From: Gyrodactylus bullatarudis
Lineage: Eukaryota; Platyhelminthes; Monogenea; Gyrodactylidea; Gyrodactylidae
Assembly (NCBI GenBank): GCA_012064415.1
Contig: SSNU01000143.1
Coordinates: 62,001-126,000 of the forward strand
Length of the DNA: 64,000 nt
Reading direction: 5' to 3'
Part shown: positions 1 to 11,900 of the stretch, piece by piece
Numbering within the stretch: the first letter of the stretch is position 1
How the letters are laid out: every line of letters begins with the position of its first letter
The notes under the pieces: model-generated
What the model saw: only the letters and a program-made list of their open reading frames with translations
Databases searched by the model: none
Told to the model about the DNA's origin: nothing
Translations under genes and position numbers: made by a program

Positions 1-1426
1 GATCCTATACTCATTAAGACAAAAATAGTTTCATCATGCATTCCAAAATATATATTGCAAAGAATATACCGTCGTAATGCTTTTCTGTTATTTTTAAAAT
101 TTTATTTTGCAAAAAATTGCTATTTTTCAGTATACAAATGCTATTTTCTAGAAAATTATTGCTATTTTTTACCGCCCTAGTTATAACTTATAAGGAATGT
201 ATACCATACATTTAAGGATAAATTTGCGTAAATTTCAAGAATTTAATGTTCACTTAGTTTTGGAACCGGCTGTAGATTGCGAATCTACAATCATATCTAG
301 TTCAGATGTTATCGATCAAGAATTGAATCATGTTTTGAACCAAAAATATCTCTTAAAATTTAGCAGATAAAGTTCAGGTGATTGCAGATTTGAATTTTAA
401 GGGTATGATTATTCTATACTTTTCATCTATGTCCTTGAGAGATAGGGTTTCAATAAAACTTGTATAGCACGTAAAATCTATGCTGTTTCTAAGAGATTGT
501 TAGGTTTCCTATCGAATGAGTGGTAAACAATTCTCTGACGCTTAAAAAAATAATGATAATGAGTAATCAAAATTATGAAGTGACCCGGTAGAACTTGAAG
601 AAATTCAATTTTAGTAGGATTAACTTAAATTTGAAGATTTTTCGAATGGAATAAAAAAATATTCAGATGGTTCGATTTCACAGTTTGCAATTTTCTCAGG
701 TAGACTTGAATTTTCCCTCTAGTTTAGACTCCAGACAGCAGTCAACTTATTAAACTCTATAATACTGAAAAATTTAAACCGCAAATCAATTTAATATTTA
801 CTTTACGAATTTTGAATTCAATTAAAATATTCAATAGAGATGTAACCTTTTTATAAATCAAAGTTTTCCGAGAAATATCCACATACAATTTTGATGTGTG
901 AGATCTAAATTAACTGAAAATTCGTTCGCAATCCCATGCATAGTCGTGCATTGCCCACTTTCCCTAAATTCTCTTGTATGCATAGTGGAATAGCAAAATT
1001 TAACAGAAATGATCCTAACATGATTCTATTGCTATTTTCATTGAAAAACCCCTTGAAGCTTTATCAGCAAAAAAGATATTCAAATTTTAGTGAAAAAGTA
1101 GTAAAAATTCATTGAAAATCTAGCGGCATTTTTAAAAAAGTCTGATCTTTAAACTTGAATATTATCACGGACAAGCATTTTGATACTTGAAATAATGTTA
1201 AGAACTCATAGTATTATCATTTGAATTGGTTTTTAAAATAGGTTGAAAAATTTGTTACATCTCTACTTTTCAATTCAGTTTAGCAAGCAAATCAATCGAA
1301 TATTTTCCTTTTGAATTGCGAATTTAAGTACAGTACATAATAATTTTTAAATTATTATACTTTTGCAATAGACAAAATTCTGACGAATTTTTCTTTAATT
1401 AATCACAAATTGAAATTTCTTTAAAG
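1..1426. other. No gene recognised; presumed intron or flank of the transporter gene
   Basis: AT-rich sequence with stops in every frame. The one notable open stretch is 203-370 on the plus strand, 55 codons ending in TAA, without a start codon or recognised similarity; it could be an old transposon fragment. No upstream exon of the membrane-protein gene that begins to show at 1427 could be found, so those exons probably lie left of the window. Confidence 0.4.
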
Positions 1427-1803
1427 CGGTCTTTGGATTCACCTACTCTGTCGTCGATAGTTTAACTGAGTTTATAGCGCGCGACATCTTCAGAGATGAC
1501 AAGCCTCTTTATATTGTTGCAATAGGAGTATTCAACTTTTTCGACGGTCTTTCAAATCTATTCGGGTCTCCGTTAATTGGATTTTTAATCGACCAATTCA
1601 CCATGGTTCTTGGCTTTCAAATTTCCAGTTATGGGTGTATGATTGGTGTGCTTTTGATCCTGATTCTTCTCCTAATCAAGTATGCACAATCGATGAGAGC
1701 TCGTACGAAAAAGACCATTTGCGCTGAGTAAGTTCACGAATATTTTAATTTTCTCACTTCTAGGTACTTCAATATTGACGATATTGAATTTATTGATGCC
1801 TAA
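1427..1803 (+). CDS. C-terminal exons of a multi-pass membrane protein, probably a major-facilitator-type transporter
   Basis: Two exons are seen, 1427-1727 and 1764-1803, joined in frame across a 36-nt GT-AG intron (1728-1763) with a GTAAGT donor and a CTTCTAG acceptor. The acceptor before 1427 is TTTAAAG. The coded segment of about 113 residues begins VFGFTYSVVDSL and ends EYFNIDDIEFIDA before TAA. It has two strongly hydrophobic stretches, one around IVAIGVFNFFDGLSNLFG running into PLIGFL, the other around GVLLILILLLI, followed by a short basic and then acidic tail. This layout fits the last two membrane spans and cytosolic tail of an MFS carrier. The substrate and subfamily cannot be told. 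If the micro-intron is not spliced, the protein ends at TAA 1729-1731 instead. N-terminal exons are outside the window or not recognised. Confidence 0.6.
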
Positions 1804-2964
1804 TTTGCCTCTCGGAGTTGGAGAAATTTTCGATTATTCAATAAATGGATATTTTTTAATTTTAGCATTTTTTCAAAAAATTGAGATTTTCTTTCTATCT
1901 TTTCATTAACCAGATTAGAAAATCGTGAATTTAACTTTCAAATCTTATCAATCACGAACGAACTAAAACGACGATCATCTAAGATCAAAATCACTTGATT
2001 CTGATAGGCTAAACCTAAAGCTCAATCGTACAAAACCCCTGTAAAACATGCAGCCTGTATTACTCTCAAGGATTAAACTCTCCATTCTTTAGCAATCTAA
2101 ATTGAGTAGATTTAATCTTAGATCTGGATCAGGTTCCTCTATTCTTTTGCTAACTTTATTACCTATAAAAGTGAATTTTTCCATCAGTAGCTCTGAGATT
2201 TTTAGAAATTTTAATCCTTGAAGAAATTGAATTTCGAAAAAAAGGTTTTCTTAGAAAGATACCGATGTCATTGCTGTGAACTCAAAGATGAAAATATTTT
2301 ATCATTATTGATGAGTATTTAATAAAGCTGGTGGTGATTTTATGAAACGTCTCTCTTTGAGCTGAAAATCTTAGAGAAACGGGCTAAAATCGAATTTTCG
2401 TAATTTCGAAAAACCCTCTTAAACTTTGCTATTGAGAAAAGATTAAAAACATTAAACTAATAAATTTTATACCATCTAAAGTTGGATTAATTTTGAACGT
2501 ATTCTCATTTATTCTATAAGTTTTTAAGACTATTAAAACAAAACGCTAAAAAATTGTAAAATGATCTTTGCACAATAATTCGGTTTTCTCTAAAACGAAA
2601 ATAAAAATTCCAAACTTTATCCGAGTTTATAATAGAAAATTTAATCCTCTGTGTTATTGTTAGTTGAGACATTTGATCGGATTATATTCATGGTAAATTT
2701 TTCAGGTCTTAGAAATTCTTTATTCTGATTGGCCTATTCTGTGAATCTTGTTTCAACGAATGAGAAGCCAGAATTTTACTTCATCAACTAATCTTATCAG
2801 TTTTCCAAAAATTTCCGAGAGCAGATTAAAAATCAGCACAGGGATTATTTCACTATTTTCTGTAACACTCGTTTTATTTCAAATATTCATTCATAATTAA
2901 TAAAAATCTATATATTTTCAAATCATGAGAAAATAAAAAAAAACTTTGAAAAACTCTAATCAGG
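1804..2964. other. Intergenic, no gene recognised
   Basis: The space between the ends of two convergent genes. It is AT-rich with frequent stops; no long frame, tRNA or clear repeat was seen. Confidence 0.4.
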
Positions 2965-3954
2965 TCATGTTTTCTTTCCGGAATTGCGTTCAATTTTGCG
3001 TCGATTCTGATACCAGACCAAAACTTCATTTCGATCATGGCCAATGGAGTTGGCAATCTCATCGAGGTACTCGCCATGTGGGAACTTGTCAACTTGGTAG
3101 TAGGAATTCAATTTGATGATAGCCTCCTTGGAGAAATATGTCCTCTTCTTGCGTTTCTTACGACCCTCAAGAGCTTGGGATATTTCTGATATGTTGGAAC
3201 CTTCAATAACCTTAAATGTTAGAAGAAAAAAACATGATCAATGAAAAGGATAACAGGAAAGTTTGATATCAACTAATAGAGGTGGAGCTTTGTTATTTAT
3301 TTAGCTTACAGAACAGAGTGATTTTCACTTGTAGTTCTTTCGAACATTCAATTTAGAGTAGGCTATCTTAAAATTATAATTTTGAAGAAGATCAAATTCT
3401 TCTGATTTTAGGAATCTAAAAATATAAAATAGACAAGTTTTCAGATTCATTTTAAAAACAAGTTTGTAATTTTTTAAAATACAGTGCAAGAATTAAATCT
3501 AACTCAAGCAGAGATAATCGGGACATTTTTCAAATCTATCATTTAATGAATGTTAATAGTATTTGAAAGAATGAAATAAACTCAAGAGAATAAAAGATTT
3601 TGTTAGATAAATATTGTAAACTTGGTTTTGGAAAAACCCTTTGATCCGGTGAAAAATATGATGCACTAGTCGCCATTCCTATAATTATTATGATTTTGAC
3701 ACATAATAATAGCTTTCCCCCAACAAAATATACGAAATTCTCCAGATTTATAAAGGATCTTGAAGAACTATTTGGCTTGACTGACTAGTAAGATTTCATC
3801 TCAGACCTCCGACACCAAGTATGGAGAATTTAAATCTTTTTGCAGTCTCTGATTTAGGATCTCTTTCTTCGATGAGGGACTTGTTGGTCTCGTCTGACGA
3901 TTCTCCTATACTGACGAGCTCTTTGGTGGATTTACTTTGGTGATTTTTTGTCAT
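2965..3954 (-). CDS. Homeodomain protein, atypical (two exons)
   Basis: The 3' exon (3200 or 3210 down to the TGA at 2965-2967) encodes a homeodomain as its last ~65 residues: a basic arm GRKKRKKRTYFSKEA, a helix 2 region LDEIANSIGHDRNEV, and recognition helix VLVWYQNRRKIERN. The usual WFQNRR core is WYQNRR here. The protein stops a few residues after the domain. An upstream exon, 3807-3954, opens with ATG and carries an acidic, serine-rich stretch and FKFSIL, loosely like an engrailed-type (EH1) repressor motif. Joining donor GAG|GTCTGA at 3806 to acceptor TTGAAG|GT at 3201 keeps the frame and gives 127 residues. A stronger acceptor at 3211 does not match that phase, so the join is uncertain. 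The ATG touches a dispersed repeat carrying a TATA box. The gene could instead be the 3' part of the unrecognised gene at 8109-8784, on the same strand. Confidence 0.55.
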
Positions 3955-4679
3955 TACAGGTAAAAGCTCTGTAAAGTGACGAGAGTTGTGTGAATGTGCA
4001 AGTATACGTTAGTTATATACCATTTCTACCCCAAATCTCATGAATAATAGACCAATAGAAATTGAGTATTTGTCGGCCAATCAGAATCGAGCAACATTTC
4101 TCCTACAATTTTCCCAAGGTCCCAAATATATTTTGCTACCAGAATCTCAAATTTTTCAATAGGTTGATAAAATTTTGTAGATGTTCTTAATCTTTTATTC
4201 TGATTAATTTCCACTTTGAATTTTTTTTCTATCTTATCAGGAAGAGGCCGTAGCAAAAAGAGCTAAAGCAGCAGTCAGTCAGACTTAAATTTAGTACCAT
4301 TATATTCAGCATGAAATTTAGAGTAAAATTTTCAAGCTTCTATTCTAAAATACATGGCTAAAATTAGATTTTGAAATCAGTCTCAGATTTTGAATGATTT
4401 TAGATGAAAAATCGAAAAAAGCCATTTTTCGTTTTCCCAATCCCATACCCCTCCCCATGATTAGTCATGGGGTTGACCATTTGTCCATTGTACATACATA
4501 GGTGTGAATACAAACATGTCAATCAAAGCTGTCACACTGTTCTCTTCCTTTTACATAGAATAGGGGTTTCTACTTAAACATACGCACCACTATCACAATT
4601 AACATAGAGTGGGTCACACACACACACTTTCTATAGAATGTAATGTAAAATCCTACCACGCCATATTTGGATATGAATG
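3955..4679 (-). repeat. Dispersed ~725-bp promoter-like repeat, copy A (possible solo LTR)
   Basis: Almost identical over its whole length to 40494-41219 in inverted orientation, and to a shorter third copy at 61722-61832. Read on the minus strand it runs from CATTCATATCC to TTTTACCTGTA. Near the 3' end are ATTGG (inverted CCAAT) boxes and a TATATAAC TATA box. There are no terminal inverted repeats and no obvious target duplication. A frame of 72 codons inside (4038-4256) is conserved between copies A and B but looks incidental. The third copy lies directly downstream of a truncated Ty3 integrase in the same sense, which is why I suspect an LTR. Confidence 0.6.
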
Positions 4680-5036
4680 GATATAATGGATTTTGATTTT
4701 ATATTCATGCAAAAGGGTTTAATGGTACTGATCGAATCAGGAGAAAATTCTCTTTAAATTGAGACTAAAAACCAAAAAAGTGTGAAATTTTGGCCAATAA
4801 TTATTATAAAAAAAAAAGTTCTACTTTTAAGTAGATCGATGATGATTTATGATGAGAAAAATCTACTTTTCATAGGAAAATTGGGGTGTGTTATTTCTCA
4901 TACACCAAAATTGGGGCACAACTGTATACCTTCTTTGGTAACTGGGGGTATAATACCCCTAATTAATGTAATTAATTAAAAATGTATTGCATTATGTATT
5001 TCAAAGACTTTACTTTCATTATTTTATCCCCTTACA
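4680..5036. other. Left flank of a piggyBac-like element with a terminal palindrome
   Basis: No gene. At 4944-4960 there is a near-palindrome, TGGGGGTATAATACCCC, that mirrors TTGGGGGTATATAACCCCAA at 7478-7497 beyond the other end of the piggyBac remnant. These are probably subterminal repeats of the element. The exact left end, expected as TTAA plus CCCTTG, was not found. Confidence 0.4.
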
Positions 5037-7443
5037 ATGAGTAAAGACGAACTCAGTGTGCTCTCTAGAAAACTTGTTTCTGATATTTTCAGCGATGATG
5101 ATTTTTAAGATGTATCCTCAAAAGATGAAGACCATATTCTTCAAGAGACAAGCTCCAGCGACGAAGAAAATGATTTTGACGTTTCAATAAGCTTTCATAA
5201 GTCGAAATGTGGCAGCTTTGAATTTACAAACATCCAGCCCTGTCGAACAAAGCCGCCAGCTCGTAATATATTCACAGCCAAGCCAGGTCTAAAAGGGTCC
5301 ACGAAAAAGTTATTTTCTAAGACAGAATTTTTTCTTCATCTGATAAATTTAGATATGATAAGAGACATATCTCGTTATTCTAACATGTATATTGACCACA
5401 AAAAGTCAAAATGCAGCCACATTACCTCCGAAGAAGTGTCTACATGGATTGGGATTTGCCTATATTTTGGTGTGTGTAAATAGAAGAACATGAATCTTAG
5501 TGAGCTGTGGTCTGACGAATATCATCAACTCAAACTTGATCAATACATGTCTTTATCTCGTTTCAATGTTATCAAAACCTTTTTACGATTTGACAACAAA
5601 ATTGAAAGAGATAGTCAAGAAAGGAAAGACAAACTTGCTCCGATACGTGCTCTTTTTCAAAGATTCATTCAAAACTGTTGTAGCGGCTATGAGCCGTCAG
5701 ACCAGATGAACAACTGGTCAACTTCAAGGGTAAATGTCCTTTCAAGGTGTATATTCCTTCAAAGCCCGGCAAATATGGTCTTAAAATTTGGGCAGCATGT
5801 GATGCGAAGAACGGTTATCTGCTAAATGGAGACATCTACATTGGTAAAGAAGGAACAGTCGAAAAGAATCAAGGTATGCGTGTCGTGAAACAGCTCACAG
5901 ATCCTTTCTTGAATAAAGAAAGAAACATAACCTGTGACAACTTCGATATGGCCAGAAGAAAAATCGACCAGATGTATTATTTTAACAAAAGAATTATATT
6001 TTAAAGAGATATGTACATTTCGCCAGGTCTCGTCATTCTCAATTCCTGGTTCAATATTTAATAAAAATTGTTATAATGAATTGTCTATGAATGAAATCGT
6101 GAAAATTTTCTTGAGTAACTCCAATTGATGAAAAACCAAAAAACTTTTCTAGTATTCAGGTAGAAAAGAAAAATTAAAAATCAATTGGGCCATGGTAGTT
6201 CTAAATTGTGTGTGTAGTTCTTTTGAATACACAGATTTGGATCTTCCCTCATAATGTAAAACTTTTCTCTGATTTTGAGGTCCGTCAGTTGATCGCTTGA
6301 ATTTTTAAATATAATTCTGAAGTTGCTTTCGTTGGCCTCACACCCGCATCTATCAATGTGTTTCCTAATTGACGAACTATTCTTGTTCAAATGTTCATTG
6401 ATCCTAATCGCTAACCTTCTCTGCGTTCGACCTATATACCTAGCTCCACATGATGCCTCGAAGCGATAAATGAGATTTGACTGTTCCGATTCTTTCAGCT
6501 TGTCTTTGAGTTGAAATCTGAATAGACTTGTAGTTTTGTATACAACCTTCAATTGTATATCATTGTAATGTTCATTTACAAGTGAATTCAGTTTTCTCCT
6601 TAGTTCATAGCTGAATCCATCCCCTTTAAAGTTTAACTTCATGTAGATAGGGATAGTTCCTTCAGTTTGTTCTTGTTCTACCGGTTGAGTTGCTTCATCT
6701 TCTAAAGCTTTTTCTACGTATTTCTGAACAAATCTTTCAGGGTATCCATTATCTTTCAGTCTTTTTCTGATTCCATTAATCTCATTCAATACTTCTTCTT
6801 CACTCACTATTCTCTTGGTCCTTTTCACAAGTCCTATTATTAATCCTGATTTATAACTCTTAGGACAATAACTCGAGAAGTGTAAGTACTTTCCTGTGTC
6901 TGTTTTAATATGTAGGCAGTTGATGTATTATTGTCCAGCCTGCATCAAGAAGTTGACGATTCAGGAGATAAGCTTGAAATTATAAGTTTCTACAATTCGA
7001 CTAAAGGTGGAGTTGACACCCTAGATCAGTTGATTCGAAACTACAGCAGTAAAAGACCTACGAGAAGATGGCCTTTAGCATTATTCTGAAATGTCCTAGA
7101 TATTGCTGCATACAATGCTTCTGTATTGTGCTCGATACAAACACCTAGTTTTCTGGATGAGCATGGTAAAATATCAAGAAGAATATTCTTGAAAGATTTA
7201 GCAATTGGTCTAATGCATAAACGAGCATGCAAAAGAAATATATATTGAAGCAATTCTAGATACGTCTGCATCTTCATTAGCTAGTATTCCTCCGAAAAAA
7301 ATACAAAAAGTGGTCACTGGAAAGAAACGCTGCAGTATATGTCCGAGAAAAAATTACAAAACAGGATATAGAAAATGCGCCAAATGTGATTGCTTTCCCT
7401 GCCGCGATCACCAGACAATAATTTGTGTCAACTGCTCTGAATA
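5037..7443 (+). pseudogene. piggyBac-like transposase, broken and split by a Penelope-like insertion
   Basis: Starts with ATG at 5037 (MSKDELSVLSRKLVSDIF). The N-terminal part has two in-frame TAA stops, then DKLAPIRALFQRFI typical of piggyBac, a frameshift near 5705, and DEQLVNFKGKCPFKVYIPSK and CDNFD in the next frame. A Penelope-like copy occupies about 6010-6905. The C-terminal part resumes near 6925 with STKGGVDTLDQLIRNYSSKR (third catalytic Asp region) and ends with a cysteine-rich finger (CSIC, CAKC, CRDH, CVNC) before TGA at 7441-7443. The order of the DDD regions and the C-terminal finger identify the family. It cannot encode an active protein. Similar remnants of the same subfamily lie at 48540-49375 and 59080-59490. 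Confidence 0.8.
6010..6905 (-). mobile_element. Penelope-like element, 3' portion with GIY-YIG endonuclease (copy 1)
   Basis: The minus strand encodes the end of a reverse transcriptase (TDTGKYLHFSSYCPKSYK, about 6905-6840), followed by an open frame at 6181-6828 of 215 codons. That frame carries the conserved linker MKLNFKGDGFSYELRRKLN and a GIY-YIG nuclease: LIYRFEASCGARYIGRTQRR with Arg and His downstream, ending DPNLCIQKNYTHNLELPWPN. It is the most diverged of the copies in this window. The insertion splits a piggyBac transposase. The frame is open, but the reverse transcriptase is almost wholly missing, so this is a 5'-truncated copy. Confidence 0.85.
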
Positions 7444-7477
7444 AATCGAATTTATTTTTATATCTTAGTTTTTTCAT

Positions 7478-7540
7478 TGGGGGTATATAACCCCAATTTA
7501 TCGTTCGTGAAATTTTCTCTACTTATCATTCAAGGGTTAA
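7478..7540. repeat. Right terminal region of the piggyBac element
   Basis: Holds the palindrome TTGGGGGTATATAACCCCAA (7478-7497) and ends CAAGGGTTAA, i.e. TTAA target site plus CCCTTG on the other strand, the usual piggyBac terminus (TTAA at 7537-7540). Confidence 0.5.
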
Positions 7541-8108
7541 AAGACATTTTATAGACCAAAATGATACGTTTCTTAATTCAAATTGACACCAACTTAAATT
7601 CATTATAGGAATATGTATTTGGGCCTAAAATTTTTATTTTTTGGACAAAAGGTAAATTTCGAATCCTCAAACCTTCCTGTATTGAAGATAATTTTGACTA
7701 ATTTCATTCTTACATAGAATCGGAAGTCGCCTAAAGAAATTCGTCATAAAAGTGGGAAATTTGAATTCTTTGATTATCACGAATGAAAATGATCCTAAAT
7801 TTAGAAATTTAACTTTTTCTTCGAAAATTAGACACATTTTTGTCAGATTGAAATTTTCCAGAAAATATTTTTCGTATCAAAAACTCATGGACCCATTTCA
7901 TCGAGGAATTAAAGAGATAAACTTTTTTTGACTCTCCAGTGAAAAAATATTATGATAGTAAATTCTCTTTTTCCCGTTAACTAGTTTCAGATAAAGAATA
8001 ATATTATAATAATCTGAATGGTTTTTTCAAAAACTATTTTCTGCTTAACCTATATATGCAATATTAACCAAAAAAGAATCGCTTTAAACATAAATGAAAA
8101 TAGCTTAC
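7541..8108. other. No gene recognised; probably intron of the unrecognised minus-strand gene
   Basis: AT-rich and stop-rich in all frames. A good donor (GCT|GTAAGC at 8108) enters this stretch from the minus-strand gene, but no matching acceptor and coding exon could be identified. Confidence 0.4.
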
Positions 8109-8784
8109 AGCGAGCTTGTCACTGCTACTGGCATCCTTTTCGTATTTATACAAAAATAGTGTATCAAGGGACAAATTCAACGCACAACTATGATTGATAG
8201 CACATTCGTCATAGAGTCGGAGAAACTCTTTATAGATTGGGATAGTTCTAAGCATAGAACGTAATGTCATTTTTCCACATTCGAACCTAGACATGTGGGA
8301 AGTTGAAATTATTCCAGCATCTTTGTTTATTGTAAAAAAGAGCTTTGACATTTGTTCAAGGCTCCACATATTAACTGTTCGAACTTCGCGGACTCTAGAG
8401 CAGATCCTCTGCAACTCGCTAAAGTTATGTCCAAGGATGTATACGTCATTTTCAGGGAAATTGGCACTATCAAAGCGATTTCCTGTTCTTTCTTCATATA
8501 TTTTACTAACTGGAAATCCAAATATAACTGAAATTACCCTGAGAGCTGAATAATTTAGCAGCATCTTTTTCATTTATACTCTTGACTTCGATAGGATTAA
8601 CGTTAGTACTTTCTATGGGGACTACAGGTTGTTCTGTCGTTTTTATCATGTAGCAATTATCTCCACATTTCTCAGCACATAGACCGTAAATTGAAAGTGT
8701 ACCATTTTCTCCAACATAACATAGTATTTCGCTTTCATAAAAAGAGGGCAAAGATTCCAAAGGCACAGATATCAAGTCATACAT
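8109..8784 (-). CDS. Unrecognised host gene, first two exons with a 28-nt intron
   Basis: Exon 1 is 8538-8784 (starts MYDLISVPLESLPSFYESEI) and exon 2 is 8109-8509. A 28-nt GT-AG intron at 8510-8537 (GTAATT donor, TTTCCAG acceptor) is needed to join the two open frames, giving 216 codons in phase. The exon 2 donor is GCT|GTAAGC. Conserved-looking segments include KIYEERTGNRFDSANFPEND and ELQRICSRVREVRTVNMWSL. There is no signal peptide or membrane span. I do not recognise the family. The start codon is 172 bp from that of FIP1 on the other strand, so they probably share a promoter. Later exons were not found: beyond lie transposons and then the homeodomain exons, which might or might not belong to it. 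Confidence 0.6.
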
Positions 8785-8956
8785 TAATGTAAGGATTATA
8801 CAGGTTCAAATCTAGTTGTTTAAATACAAATTGAACTTTTAACTTGAAAGTTCTAACTAATTCAGTTAAACTAAAATTGAAATTTTATTTTATTCAAAGT
8901 AGTATTACAACTTTGTAACTGTTGTTGATTGTTTATATCTACTGAATATTTCAAAA
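8785..8956. promoter_or_regulatory. Presumed bidirectional promoter between the unrecognised gene and FIP1
   Basis: Only 172 bp separate two divergent start codons. No clear TATA box was placed. Inferred from layout alone. Confidence 0.45.
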
Positions 8957-11900
8957 ATGACTGATATTGAAGCAATCACTGAAGACCTAGAGCCTGAAAA
9001 GGATATAACAGAAATTCTGAATGAAGATTTAGATGAAACTAATGCAGCTGATATAGCTGCTGCTGCTGTAGCTGATTTTGATGATGACGAAGAAGAAGAT
9101 AAGGAAAAAGATGTTAACGTTATTATCAAAAGCAATAAAAATATATACAGCAAAAATGCCACTAATTTTGCATCCAAAAGCTCTACAAGTGAGTTGCTTG
9201 TTCAAAATAAGACTCTTTGATATCATTATTTTCACTATTCTTTTATTCTTGTATCTCCATTAATATTAATACACAATACGTTGTTTATAAGACATTTTCT
9301 AATACACCTAGATCAAAAGTCCAATAAGATTGCAGTTGATATTGATGATCCCGGAGACATAAACGGTAAGCCTACAGTGGAGTACAACGTCAATGAAATG
9401 CAGGATGAAGATAAACCATGGAAACGTCCTGGTGCAGATCTAACAGAATACTTTAACTATGGTTTCACAGAGGAGACTTGGATCAAGTATTGCGAAAAAC
9501 AAAAAATTATCAGATTAGAATATGCCAACTCGACCCTGAAACCACTCTCCAACACTAATTACATCACTGGAATGCATCCAAAGCCTAGGCCCAACAAAAT
9601 TGAGAACCTAGGTATTGTTCAACAACCAGTCTTCAATCCCTACATGGCCACATCCGTTGCATTTAATCAAAATCTTGTAAATGTCATGAATAATCCAAGT
9701 GGAGGCGGATCTATCAATCTTGTCGGAGATTTAAACGTACCTCCACCTGGATTTGGGGGTATTTGGAGTATCAACAATGGCATGTTTGTCAATCCAGATG
9801 ATAACCGGGGTGATGAATCTCCAGGGTATGTTTTTCTGTATACTTCATTCAAGCCCAAAAAGTTGATCAAATCTATGAAACTGTCATTTTAAATCATTAA
9901 TAATGCTAGTAATTTTTTGTTCTTCCAATAATCTAAATTTTTCCATCAAGAACTTAAATAATGATGAGATCTCTTTTGGAAGGTGAAGACAATTATCATC
10001 AATGAAAAAATTCTGATTATTGTGAAAACCATAAATCGCCAAAAGAAAAAAATCATTCATTTCTTTCACTTTCCAGATCTGATTATCATGGAAGAAAGAT
10101 GAAAAGAGATTATCGTGAAGTGGAAGGATACGGAAGGTGAGTCCATTGAATTTCTTTACTGACTACTTTTTAAATCTAACTACTATACAGCATTTTGAGA
10201 AATAAAACATTGAGCTAATTTTTATCCTGGTTTGAAAGAAATTACTTGGTAAGACCTAAAATCAGAAATTTACATTAACTTTTCCCAGCTCTAATCTCAT
10301 TTTGAAGATAATCATAAACTAAGCATTTTTCCTGATAAAATACTAAAATAAAACTTGGGATTAAAGATTGACATAACGCATTTCTCTTTAATTACATTCA
10401 ATTATAATTATGAATATCTATATGGGACGTTCGAAAATATATAAAAGTATACGTAAATATTCAAAATATTCATTATAAATGCAGCTATCCTCATATAAAT
10501 ACCACAATGTAAGGATATTCTCCTAAACCAGAAAAAAAATTATCTTTACCTCTTAAGAATTATAATTCAAGCAATACAAAAAATTAAAATTCGATAAAAC
10601 AAGATAAGAATATTTCTCTAAATCTACACGTTAGAAAATTTTCAACCCAATAAACATAATTTTCACCTTGAAAGCATAAAAACTCGATAAATTTTTAAAC
10701 TTCTTCTTTTAAAGATTTGTTACACGCTCGGGGTATGTAAATTATTTTAACTGTAAATATCAAATAAACTTTCTCTTGTTCCTTAAGTTAACAAATTTTC
10801 ACACCTATTCAAACCAAATCAAACACACAAGAATCTCTTTCATTAATTTAATTTGATGTATTTTTTCACAGTCGCAATCGTCGTCATAGCAGGTCAGATT
10901 CTGAAAGTCGACACAGGAAAAAGAGGTAAGCTCCTATTCCGATAACAAGTTGCTTTGCTTTTCTTTCATGAAAAAATATTCCTTTTAGAAGGGAAGAACG
11001 AGACTATGATCGAATTTCACGCAGAGAAAAGAGTGGAGAACGCTCTCGTCGGAACAGAAGTAGGTCACGGTCTAGAAACCGAACCCGACGTCATGACTCG
11101 AGAGAACGCCATGAACGAGCTGATAGAGATCGTGGCTCTCGACGTGCTCATGACAGAGACAGAGAACGTGAAAGAGATCGGGACCGTGAACGACGCCCAG
11201 ACAGGGACTATGAAAAGTCCTCTTCTAGTCGGAATCATGATTCTAAACGAGAGTAAGTCTATCCTAATTATTCCACAGTCTTTGAATGACCAGATGGTTG
11301 GAAGTGAGTCTCTCAAACGCCTCCATTAGTACAACCATTCTTGATGAATTTGGGACTTAATGATTTTTAAACGAAAATCTCATTTTTTTCATCAAGGTCT
11401 TGAAATTTTTGGAAGATTTTTTGAAAAGACTATTATTGATTTAAGACAAAGAATTTTTTTGTGGCGATGTGGCGATTTTCCATTTTTTTAACTTTGAGTT
11501 CAAAACTTTTGGTGCTTTCAAGGTGTGAAAGGAATCAAACACCAATTTTTGAATGAACTGTAAATTTGAACTGATCTCGGATCATCATTAATTTTCAAGT
11601 TTAATTTGAATCTTTAGATTTATAATGCTTTGGTCTATAATGTAAATAAAGGCACCCCTACACATACCCATGTAAAGTTTTACATTATCAATAATTATCA
11701 TTTACTGTTGAAAAAGTTGGAAAAAATCTCCTATTATTTCAAAAAATATTTTTTTTCGTATTCTTTTGTCTTGGATCGGTGATAGAGGGAGCCTTTTGAA
11801 CTGGTTTTCAAATAATCTTTAGATAATTTCGAGTCCTTAATATAAAAAAATGAGTATTCTGGGAATTTGTCGACAATAGTTTTATGCTAACACACTCCTA

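Noticed and set aside
4038..4256. 72-codon frame conserved in two repeat copies (also 40916-41134)
   Set aside because: The copies are nearly identical throughout, so conservation of the frame carries no information; composition is not protein-like.
4600..4632. (CA)n stretch
   Set aside because: A short microsatellite inside repeat copy A; it differs slightly in copy B and means nothing more.
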